From the NCBI GenBank assembly GCA_003864495.1, contig ML133409.1, positions 964,818 to 1,028,817 on the forward strand: DNA of 64,000 nucleotides, given 5' to 3'. The position numbers were made by a program, and so were the translations under genes. Shown piece after piece: positions 26,201 through 36,175 of the stretch. Within the stretch, counting starts at the first letter, position 1, and every line of letters begins with the position of its first letter. The notes under the pieces were generated by a model that was given only the letters and a program-made list of their open reading frames with translations, was not told where the DNA came from and did not search any database. This DNA comes from Nemopilema nomurai. Its lineage: Eukaryota; Cnidaria; Scyphozoa; Rhizostomeae; Rhizostomatidae.

Positions 26201-29200
26201 TTTTCATTCTTGCTCCGGTTTTTAAGACCCATACACTGTAGTACCGCTAACTGGTTTTCATTCTTGCTCCGGTTTTTAAGACCCATACACTGTAGTACCG
26301 CTAACTGGTTTTCATTCTTGCTCCGGTTTTTAAGACCCATACACTGTAGTACCGCTAACTGGTTTTCATTCTTGCTCCGGTTTTTAAGACCCATACACTG
26401 TAGTACCGCTAACTGGTTTTCATTCTTGCTCCGGTTTTTAAGACCCATACACTGTAGTACCGCTAACTGGTTTTCATTCTTGCTCCGGTTTTTAAGACCC
26501 ATACACTGTAGTACCGCTAACTGGTTTTCATTCTTGCTCCGGTTTTAAAGACCCATACACTGTAGTACCGCTAACCGGTTTTCATTCTTGCACCTGTTTT
26601 TCCCAGCACTTGTTCCAGAATTGGCTCTTCCGGCACGAGATTCTGTAGTAGCCACTTTTCAAGCAGAAATCACTGCAGAGCTTTTAGATAACTTGACAAG
26701 AGCTGTTTTATCTTAGTGTAGGCTCATGATTATAGATTGTTGAAAAGGTTAGCTTTCAAGCGGCTCTTTAGGATCGCTAAATCAACTAATTCGGCCACAC
26801 TTGAAGCTGTGAGCGGCTCGTTTGAGTCCGGGATTGCAATTTTGCTTATGAAGAAAAATGTGCACAGAAACGGAGACAGCGCAAAAATATTCTATGATTG
26901 TTCAAAAGAAAATATCAATAATCCAATATAAAATATAGTTTGAATATTAAATAGCTCCCCTAAAAAAGTGGATTTTCTTAAAGGAGCACTGACGTGAGCG
27001 AGCTTAACAAGATCAGTGCATTTGAAAAAGGTAGCAATTTCTACGTATTCTTTGTACATCTGCTTTCAAAACAGGACAAGCAAAAGAGCAAAAAGATAGA
27101 AAATTACATTAGTCGGCTAACCTTGGGAAAACGAGTTTTCCAGGCAGCGATAATGAGGGGAAACCTTTTGCCGCTGCTTGGGGTAGGCTGTTATCGCTGT
27201 ATGACAAAGCATTTACCTGAAAAATGCCAAAAGTATTAGCAGTCACTCAAAAGTGCACCAAAGTTTGAGTAGTCAACAAAGGAGTGTCGATGTGACACCC
27301 AGATGTAAACAGAAATGTAGGCCAGCCTTTTTTCATTAGAGTTGATAAACTAGGCTTCAAAGCTAGACAAGATCGATAAGAAGTGCAGATAAAAACGGCT
27401 GCAACACGTATAATTATCAAGGTTGGAAAAAACTGAAGAAAATTTTATCGAAGAGCCATGAACAAGTGGCTTTATGTCCTTCAACTGTAAAGAAACATTT
27501 GGTTGACAAAAATCCACGCTTGAATAATCTTCACACAACTTGAATTCATAAGAAGAAAACGACGAAAAAGATATGAAAACAATTTTAAAAATGTGCAGAA
27601 AATGAAGAACAACAGATGTTTTTTGTTAAAGTTGCTTATGGATACACTGAATCTGAATGGTTACGAGCCTTTTAGACTCTGGGACTAGCTACCTCCAATC
27701 ACAATGACCGACAAAGTGATATGATAAATGTTATTTCCAGTACATGGAAAGGTACCTCCATGTAAACTTAATTAAAACTTAATTAAAAAGGTAAATTTAA
27801 AATCATGAATTGTTGATGAGTCATACTTATCGGTATATATCTTCGTGACTAACGTTACGCAATGTCTCGTGTCTAGAAAAAGCCCACTTAATCTTGTGAT
27901 TGAAAGGCCACCGTTGAGAGAAATGCCGATTGTTAGTTCTGACAAAAATAAATTACTATTGAAGATCGGCATGCTGTCATGTTTCACCTGAGGATAAAAC
28001 ATTGAGGCTCGACCAGAAAAAGGCACGAAGATTCCGATCCCTACCGGGTTATAGGCTGGTTGTGTGGCAACTTTCACCATAACATTGACTTTGAAAATGT
28101 ACTCAGAAAAAAACACCTAGAAAAAGAAAATGAAACGTGAAACATCAAACTCCATTCGTAAAGATAAATTGAAATCTTGAAATGAATGGACCATGAACAA
28201 TGCCCAATGTGGAGTTTCGTTATTTACTGTGGACGAAGCTCTCACAGGCAGTTAGACTTGGTACACAGTGTGTTACGCGCAAAGAAAAATTTACAAGAAC
28301 AATATGCGAAAACTGGTTCCACTATTTCTACCTACTGATACAAAAATCCACACTCCACAAAACTCAAATATTTAAAAAAAAATTTAACCTACAGTTAAAC
28401 TTTATTCTGGCAAGCTTAGTCGTTAGTTTGCGCGATAACAATGCTACTTGATATAACAGCATTGGCCTGAACTTATTTTCTCCATTTTTTTATAATAGGT
28501 ACGAAGTGCCTTTATTTGCTCAGCGAAGTTACGAGCAAACAAATTTAAGCAAAACATATATCTGCCTCGCGCTAGAACAGTGTGTAACATTTTGAACAGC
28601 AAAGTTAAGAATCCAATTAGCTATGCAGCCTGCTGCGAGATAATCGGTCCAAGGGGCCTAATAATAGAGATGAAATTAATTGAGATAAAGGAACGGGTCG
28701 TAGACAACTCATTATCTTGAGTATCTCATGGAAAGCTGAATATGGCAGGTTAATCATTCTAATTTGCCTTGAAGGGCCATGACATAGAACCTTAGAGCAC
28801 CAAAGTCGTGCTTTCTTCAAGCAACTCGCATAACAACTAGCATCCAGTGATCAGTCAACAACATAGCTAAGATTCGACGAATGGGATTCGCGTTGGATGG
28901 AAGGGGAGAGAGTGGCCATGGCAGCGCAAATATACTTACCCAAAAGACATCATAGACGAGAAGGCCAAACAGCAAAAGAACCGACACTTTGAGACTCGGC
29001 AGCCGAACAAATGCAATCATTGCGATGCAAAGTGCCATTGCAAGTGCTAGAAGGCAAATAATAGGCCATTTTTACTTTACACATCCCCCTTATCTATCAA
29101 TGCCTATATAATATAACGTATATCATTGCCTTCAAATCCAATTTACAGTCAATTGACAAAAAGTTCTTGCCACCTAGGTATTAGGTTCTGATGTTTCCTT

Positions 29201-31874
29201 GGGAAATCGTCAGACATATCATTATAAACCGGTAAAATATATCACGGAGAAAATTTCCATTAAATGTCAAATACCGTTTCACAGCACCCATTGATAGCCA
29301 ACAAAAATGGCGCACTTGAAAAATCTACTACTTTCATATTGCAATAGTTTAGTACAACTGAGCAAAGGGTGGCAACCCGACTGAAGACAAACAAGCGAGC
29401 AAAACTGAAAACACAAAATAAACGAAATCATAAGCACCAACCATCCATTAAAAGCCAGTGTCCAGTCATTATCCACATAAGGACAATAATAGCTGATGTC
29501 ACAAGTGCCATTACCTCCGCAGAGGTGAACCTTCCACAGACTCCAAACGATATTCTATCAGGAGATAAAATTCAAGATGAAATAGAAAACAATGCATCAG
29601 CATGATAGATAAAATTCAAGATGAAATAGAAAACAATTGAAACAGCATGTCCTTATTATCTGCCAAAGCTCTAACCCTCGTTGCTAGAGTGCAAATAAAT
29701 TAACCAGAATGCTAAAAAATATGTGAAAATAATGATAGTATCATTTGTTTTCAAAGTCTGCAAAAGGAAATTCCGGTGAACAAATTGTGCAAATATTCTC
29801 ATACATAGCTTTATTTTGTTTCTAAAACAACTTTTGGCATTTCTGAAATTGAAAGCAGCTAGCTTTAAGTCAAAAAGTCAAAGCAAATTTTGAATGAAGG
29901 AAATCTTACTTAATGTTGGGATTGAAGCATGGAGATGTCAAATACTGGCAAAAGGGCAACAGAAGGAAGGAGAAGGCCACTGTCGCTAAAACTAAAAGAA
30001 AATATCACGATTAGCTGTTGAGCCATAGCTGGGAATGTATGATATTGGCTAGAGCTTTGGTCAAGTTTCATGATATAAAATTTTACAAGGAGAACCTGAA
30101 AAAAGAAGGCTAAAAAATAACCAAAAAGAAAGATCCTTCGAAAGCAGCTATCTTGCTGCTTGCCTTGGCAATTGTTGGATTAAGGAGATCATTGAAGTAT
30201 TTTCATAAGTAAAAACTGATTACAAATCTTGAATATAAAAGATTTAATCATATTTTGTTTATCAGTGATGAGACACAGCATTTGACACTGACAGCATGCA
30301 GATATCAAATATAAAACACATTTGCTTTACAGACACATCTTATAAAAACAAAGAAGAAAGAAGATAAGTTAAAAGACAAACCATGATCAATACAAAATAA
30401 GATACCTGTTGTTAAAAGTACAAAGACATTGTTTTGCTTACAAAGAGATCTTGATAAGCGAACTTTGAAAGGAAATGCTTAAAGTTTTACTATAATATCA
30501 TAGCAACATTGTAATGATTGTGAAAAACATTAAACATAATATCACCTGCTGTCATTAAGGTAAACAACAATTGGAGGGAATCAAAGAAGAAAAACATGAT
30601 CAGTAGGCTCAGTGATGCACCAAATGGCAGGAGCAATGCCTGTGCTGACTCAATTGTGTGACCTACAAAAGGATGTACATAATCATTTAACTCATTTTAT
30701 GTGCCTATTGGTGAACTGTGGGAGTAGCTTCATTTGAAAGAGTAAACCAACGGAAGACAACATTAATTTGTAGCTGATTAAAACTAAACTTGATAAAAGA
30801 AGCTTAAAAAGATAGAAAATCTTTTCCTGCATATAAGCAAGGGATTTTATTTGTTAGCCCAGGTTGGGGTTTGATGTGGGCCTAGGACCTGTGCCCTAAG
30901 TATTTCTCCCGAGTATAAATTTGTCCTCATTGGAAGGATGAACAGCTGGGTTGGCTGAACAGCTTTTGGCAAATGGTTCCAACTGTAGTTTGAATTTGAG
31001 TTATCAGGTTTGCAGTGCTGTGCACTAGTTACTTGGCCAAGCCATGCAAGTTGGGCTAGTGCTCTAACACAAGACAATCCAACAGGCTGAATGTGACAAA
31101 AAACCAACGTTGATACCAGCCGAAAAGTGAACACTAAGCACATTTGAACCATTTTGTTCAACTTTGTTTGGATTATTGCTGGACTAAATAAAGGTATGGC
31201 TTGCAAAGGATAGATGAAATGAATTCAAAGAAGGTGAATCTATCAGCAACATAAAATCCATCCATTCTGTTTAAATGGAGAACATACCACAATAGAACTT
31301 TACAGTATTATATATTAAACAAGCAAATATCTCTATAGCAGATAATGTCTCAATTGTACCTTGTTCCCAAAAAAAACTAGAGGATTCAGAGTCTTCTTCA
31401 TCTGCATCTTCTCTATTTTTGTCTGTTTTTGTAGCTCTGTAAATTGAGAATTGACTTATCAAAGAAATGTGAAAGGAAGAGCTTGTTAAGTGAACATTTT
31501 TGCTGCCTATAAAATGACTTTGGAATGCAGAAAAAGTGACTTCAAAAGGAAAAAGGTGTTATATGCAAGATCTTAAAATAATGTAAGATCTTAAAATTCT
31601 TAGCATGTCAGCGGCAGTAAACATTTTAACAAAGGTGATATTTCATAACATCAAAATCTTGCAACACTATTGCAGCAACCAAAAAGGAAATAGCTCCTAA
31701 ACCAAAACATATTAACATTGCACATCAGCAACAATAGGAGAGGTTATCACCTACTTCGTATTATTATGTTCTACCAAAGTATAAACTGAAACACACCTAA
31801 AGCTTCCATATATAATAAGGAAGAGTGACACAGCTAATGTGGCCAGCCTTGATGTGTCAAGAAGTGACATAGCC
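23188..31874 (-). CDS. SPPL3: SPPL3-like intramembrane aspartyl protease, 12 exons
   Basis: A GxGD protease of the signal peptide peptidase family; vertebrate SPPL3 sits in the Golgi membrane and sheds glycosyltransferases. Coding exons, high to low: 31874-31797, 31436-31360, 30662-30546, 29991-29910, 29554-29442, 29046-28940, 28116-28045, 27216-27122, 26012-25967, 25627-25501, 24865-24756, 23256-23188. All phases join. From the first ATG (31870-31868) this gives 362 residues against 384 in human. One hydrophobic N-terminal segment is followed by an acidic loop rich in D, E and S (about 28-45) and then the multipass core. Catalytic motifs: YD (186-187), GLGD with Asp260, and PAL (320-322). 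[20 protein letters not shown] and [10 protein letters not shown] match human SPPL3 specifically rather than SPP or SPPL2. A short upstream exon may supply extra N-terminal residues, since the first exon begins at a good acceptor 4 nt before ATG. Confidence 0.95.
25967..26012 (-). CDS. SPPL3: SPPL3 46-nt exon with catalytic GxGD motif
   Basis: The smallest exon of the gene, encoding [15 protein letters not shown] with the second catalytic aspartate. The acceptor is TTTTGCAG and the donor GTAAGT. It sits only 85 bp from the minisatellite in the adjoining intron. Confidence 0.95.
26097..26597. repeat. 54-bp minisatellite, 9 copies, in SPPL3 intron
   Basis: Units start at 26097 and every 54 bp to 26529, with a truncated tenth at 26583. 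Interior copies are identical. The first and ninth copies share an edge variant (GGTTTTAAAGACCC versus GGTTTTTAAGACCC). Because 54 is 18 codons and no stop occurs in one frame per strand, the array produces spurious repeat proteins of about 130 residues on both strands. It lies inside the intron 27121-26013. Confidence 0.95.
28940..29046 (-). CDS. SPPL3: SPPL3 exon with catalytic YD motif
   Basis: Encodes [20 protein letters not shown] and ends LLVYDVFW at a GTAAGT donor. The Asp of YD is the first of the two catalytic aspartates of GxGD proteases. Confidence 0.95.
29563..29637 (-). repeat. 44-bp duplication of a 3' splice-site region
   Basis: The 31-bp block at 29563-29593 is repeated exactly at 29607-29637. 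In the sense of SPPL3 (minus strand) these are two copies of the pyrimidine-rich tract just upstream of the acceptor of exon 29554-29442. Confidence 0.85.
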
Positions 31875-32001
31875 CTGAAAACAAGAAATGTTGATATAAA
31901 TTCTATAAATAAACTTAGACTATAGCCAATTATAGCAGGGCAAAAAGTAAACTTATGCAGTTGAAAAAGCTATATACTGCAATTTTATATTCATACAAAT
32001 T

Positions 32002-32240
32002 TTAAATATCTTTCAAAATTCTGTTTTTCTCTCTGCACAACTTCCCAGGCTTTTCACCACAAAACTGATATATTCTCATCGGTTTTGTTTTAACTCCTGC
32101 CATTTCAAACTGCAAAATGTTTTGTATCATGTAAGGGTCATATGCTCTTGCAAAAAATAGAAATGGACACAAGCTGCTAAAATTAAGTTCCTCATTGTAT
32201 GTCCACAGGGGCATATTTCTTAAAAAATATTCAGCATGAC
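32002..32240 (-). CDS. Unrecognised protein, probable terminal exon
   Basis: After a strong acceptor (pyrimidine-rich tract then GTGCAG) an open frame encodes 78 residues to a TAA stop at 32004-32002. It includes HAEYFLRNMPLWTYNEELNF and ARAYDPYMIQNILQFEMAGV and ends in a basic tail (GEKPGKLCREKNRILKDI). The composition is that of a folded aromatic-rich protein. I do not recognise the family and see no signal peptide or membrane segment. It lies 127 bp upstream of the first SPPL3 exon on the same strand. The required incoming phase (one base carried over) does not match the best donor of the candidate exon at 32473-32346, so the join is unresolved. Confidence 0.55.
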
Positions 32241-32345
32241 CTGCACAAGAGATTAGATAATGCAAGAAATGTCTGATATTGACACAATATATCAATAATG
32301 CATGATTTTATGTCTACAAGAATACATGAGGGTCACTGTGCATAC

Positions 32346-32473
32346 AAGTTGAAACTGTCTGTATTGCCATCTTGCTGAGCCAAGTTTTTAGCATACACTT
32401 CATCAACTTTTGAAGCAAACAAATCAGGAGCACCCATTATCTCTGGTTTTTTTAGCAAGCTTGAAGTTGCAGC
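32346..32473 (-). CDS. Unrecognised protein, probable internal exon
   Basis: Between a TTGCAG acceptor and a GTATGC donor an open frame encodes AATSSLLKKPEIMGAPDLFA, then SKVDEVYAKNLAQQDGNTDS and FN. This is polar, coding-like sequence in an otherwise AT-rich stretch and probably belongs to the gene ending at 32002. The frame would leave two bases, whereas the next exon as drawn wants one. Either a weaker donor (GACA then GTTTCA) or a different acceptor (TTTTTTAAG before AAATATG) is used, or one boundary is wrong. Function unknown. Confidence 0.45.
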
Positions 32474-32856
32474 CTGCAAGCGAATAGAGATTCAATTTTA
32501 AAATGATTAACCTTAGATGACACTTTAAACTGAAAAGTAAAGTAATGTATACATCTTCGAAATGACAAAGCTACTGAAAAACTATTCCTGAAAAACAGCC
32601 AAAATAGGATTATCCTAACATTTGATGAAATCCTGAGAAAAATTGTTCTTCTCAAGTTCACCTAACAGAATCATACTTAAATAGGGATGAATCCTTATTA
32701 TTTTTAATGCTACCATCTAGCAAACCTCTTCAGCATTAAAGCAACCTAAATGATTTTAAACATGGTAAAGACAGGAATTATAATATCATGAGTTATTAGA
32801 AAAGAAAGATTGAAATAAACAGAGTATTCTTAGTATCTATGTGAAAATGCAATCTG

Positions 32857-33065
32857 TTAGATGGGCAACTGGTGCCAGAATATATTTATAGGGTATGGTG
32901 AGGATTTCCCCTTAGCACTAGTGCTGTGAAAATAATTGTATCGATGTAGAACTAGCAACTTGAAAAATTGTTTTACAACGCTATCAAATTTTCTCCCGTT
33001 TCTCTGGTTGCAAAGCTGGAAGGCAGATTCTAAAAGTCGATCATCGAGATTCAAATTAATGTGAA
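32857..33065 (-). CDS. Possible further exon of the unrecognised gene
   Basis: After an acceptor-like TTTCTTTTTGAAATCCGCAG, the frame runs HINLNLDDRLLESAFQLCNQ, then RNGRKFDSVVKQFFKLLVLH, to a TAA stop at 32859-32857. If it is real, either the gene ends here in one isoform or splicing leaves this exon before the stop. No family is recognised. It could be chance. Confidence 0.25.
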
Positions 33066-33299
33066 CTGCGGATTTCAAAAAGAAATTATACCTTTGGAAT
33101 GGTTGGTATAATTAATCGTGTTGTATAAATCCAGAAAAATACTTGAGATGTATATGAGAAACTTGACCTTAAATATCACAGCGTCTCCAAAAATATTTTA
33201 CCATGTCGGCCCCAAGAAAAAAAATTACAAACCTCTCCTAACGGTTGAAGATTATCTCGTCTCCTTTAACAGTTGAGTCTCCTTGGCCGAAAACAAAAA

Positions 33300-33865
33300 G
33301 TTCGACGCCAAAACACGAAATGCTTCAAAACACAAGCATGAAACCTTCGACTTCCTCAAACCTCGAAAGAACGGCCTTCCAGCCAAGGGTCAGCGATTCT
33401 CTACAAGCTTAGTTCAAAAGAAACACTTTCCAATGAACTTTTGAACATACTCGTGACAGGTCGCTTGGTTTCCTTTACTGCATTTTTATTGTGCCGTGTT
33501 GTTTAGAATTGCCATCGAGGATATTGGTCCGAGGTGTGTTGAGCATTGTTGATGTGCGCCTTCGTCGCGACAACAGGTGTTGTTGCACAGCACACGTGCA
33601 GCATCTTTCAAGGGACGAGTGTGTCATTGTGTCTTTCCTGTGCGAACAAATAAATTGTATTGCGAAACTCCACAAGTGTGAAAACTTTTCAAATATTCGA
33701 CAAAATGTCCGACGAAAATGAAAATTTTAATTCAAGGGGGATTCTATAATCACAGGCTTCTTTACTGATAAGCAGTTTAACTGGCTCAATTGGTATTCAG
33801 TCATCTTTTACCTTTTTAAATGTATACTTGATAATTTCGTGTTAAATGTAACAGACATTATAATA
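33300..33865. other. Probable promoter/intergenic region, no exon assigned
   Basis: The stretch 33.3-33.7 kb is richer in CpG than its flanks and lies at the 5' side of the leftward unknown gene and SPPL3. I found no TATA box and no convincing first coding exon. Confidence 0.3.
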
Positions 33866-34273
33866 CACGCTTTTTTATAAGGAGCCTATCTCAAGGCCGA
33901 GTTCCAAAAGTTACTTATTTGTAGACCTCAAATCATCAGATTTTAGTACCAAAAGTTCCTTAAAAGTTCCTTAATTTCTCACTTTCGGTGTTTTGACTAC
34001 AATATACCTTAACACTTAATAGAGAGAGGGGCGAGACAGAATATGCGGAAACTACTCAATGAAGCACTTGACACACGAATAGCAAACAATCTATGCGAGT
34101 ATTGGCTGCAAATGGATGGAACCGGCTTTTTAGTTCTTGATGCTTGCAGTTATAAAAATTGTTCAAATCGAAAAGTTCCTTAGAGATTTCGTTTTCAGTA
34201 GTATAAGTTTTTTAAATGTTTCGGCCTTCTACATGTAGGTTCCTTATAAAGTGGTTCCATTAAAAAAAGCGTG
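33866..34273. mobile_element. MITE copy A (408 bp), CACGC terminal inverted repeats
   Basis: Begins CACGCTTTTTTATAAGGAGC and ends AAAAAAAGCGTG, imperfect terminal inverted repeats that also pair internally (TATAAGGA with TCCTTATA). The left flank is TA; the right flank is TT, consistent with a mutated TA target duplication. It is closely similar along its length to the element at 58108-58464. It has no coding capacity. TA target sites point to the Tc1/mariner group; assignment is tentative. Confidence 0.85.
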
Positions 34274-36037
34274 TTCATCGTGATAGACTATTTCTAGTTG
34301 AAAATTTTACTCTAAAATGATCGAACCTTCTGCTGCATTGAAACTAGCTCATAGTTGTGAAACCGATCAGTTTGTGCAATGAATTTGAATCAAGATCTGT
34401 TTCTGCGAAGACAATTAAATTGTGAGAACTTCGGTAGATGCTTTTTCGTTAGTCCACATATGAGAACCTCATCTTGTGCATTACTTACGCGTCGTAGAAC
34501 CAAGAAATTGGAAGGTATTATTCTCCGCGTATTTAATCTGGCAGTGAGAGTAGAAGCTGATCAGGTCTGACAAACTTGCAAATTTGATGAAATCTAATAG
34601 ACACGTAATAATATAGGTTGAAAGATGTTGGCACAATCCGCTGCAGATCTTTTTGCAAGATTCACCGAAAAGCATCATGGGGCCGTAATAGGCCCCAGGT
34701 ATAGTGGGGTATTCAATTTAATTCAATATAATTATTACTTTCCACTGTAACCCTAACTTCAGCACGTATTCCACCCCGCAATTTAGCTTAAGTTTCGGGT
34801 TTCTTTAACAAAAAAGGCGATGCCAGATTGAGCATTTACAGCTATTAAATGCACTGAAATGTCCCTTGTTTGCATACTGTAGAAGTGACAAGTACTGTAC
34901 CAAATTTAACATTTGATGGTCACATCCAGGGGTTCACTGGCCGATCGAAAAAGAGCTTCGACGCCTGTTATTGCTGTGATTACATCTACGGAGTTACTGT
35001 ATTTAGAGACCAATGAGTCAAACCAATGAGTTAAAATACTTTATTCACCGTTAAGTCAACAAACGAAGTATTTAGTACCATTGTCTGTTAAGCAACTTCT
35101 ATTAAGTAATTATCCATTTTGTATCTTGCGCAAATTACTGTTTTCCTAACAGACTAACCTCCATTAATATTTTCCGAGAAGTTTACTTTTGCTATTATCA
35201 TGGGCTCGTTTGATCAAAATGTGCCGGGCTGAGGAAGAAAGCCAGTCCACCCCTAGTTCGTTTAAAGCAATAGTTTGTCAGTCCAAAGTTTCCTTCATCT
35301 ACTCTAATGAAAGTCATCTGCTGAAATATGATCAAAATCGGTTTGACATCCGTTTACGATGGCAAATAAGCTGAAAGGAAGAAGATACTAAGTCTTTCTT
35401 CCTGACTTGCATAGTCCAAGAAAGGCAAATTGGGGTTCGTTTCAATCATCATGCCTTCTTATGGAAACCTGCACAGAAATATATCATCACGTCTGCTGAC
35501 ATCTCTAAGAGTATCATTACCTAATGCCTCTGTTGTACCAAATTGCGTCTTCTTTGCTACTTACTGAGATTCAGTACAAATTATGCGAGTAAGACGAAAT
35601 CCAAAGCTAGGGCGAAAAAGGATTAGTGTGATAAAAATGTTCTTCAGGCAAGTTTATCTAATTCGAGCACTCTATTACCTTTAAAAGACCCTTCGTGAAA
35701 CTCTTCTTATAAAAAATATCTCAATGATCTTGACTTAGAAGTCATCTTGAGAAAGCCCGCGAAAACCACTTGAGAAGAAGAACAAGAAAGAGTCCTTCGT
35801 TCAATCTACGCTTCCAATTCAAATAACTTACCTAATGTTCATAACAGAGTTATTTCCTTTAACAAGAAAACAATTTTCTAGGCTCCTAAGAGGCTAAAAT
35901 CGCAAATATAACAACACAGCGACATATACATAACATGAAAATATCTTCCTTTACATAAATATGTCTTATATCGTTCGATAAAAACAGTCTTTCAGATGAA
36001 CCTTTTGAAAGGTACTCTAAATTATTTACAAAGGTGA
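34274..36037. other. Intergenic between MITE copy A and the ADAMTS-type gene
   Basis: No gene recognised. It includes a short perfect hairpin GGGGCC/GGCCCC at 34680-34697. The 3' UTR of the leftward ADAMTS-type gene should lie just below 36038. Confidence 0.45.
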
Positions 36038-36175
36038 CTAGCTACAATCAGAGGCTGGGCAGGTCCTTTCTTCTTCTGGCTTGTCCGACTCTTTGCATTC
36101 GGTCGAATGGGCAAGCGTGTGCGAGTTGATGCAAATGACACATCTTCGCTGCTTCTCCTTGCAGTCCGAAGGGCA
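36038..36175 (-). CDS. ADAMTS-type terminal exon, degenerate last TSP1
   Basis: Follows a TTGCAG acceptor and encodes [20 protein letters not shown] with two further C pairs to TAG at 36040-36038. The CS.TCG core is altered to CPSDC and shortened, with no glycine after the second cysteine, while six or more cysteines remain. There is no PLAC domain after it. Confidence 0.9.
   Translation of the reverse strand, partial: CPSDCKEKQRRCVICINSHTLAHSTECKESDKPEEERTCPASDCS

Noticed and set aside
26113..26548. Two repeat proteins of about 130 aa on opposite strands
   Set aside because: Both are products of the stop-free 54-bp minisatellite; no start context, splice sites or non-repeat domain.
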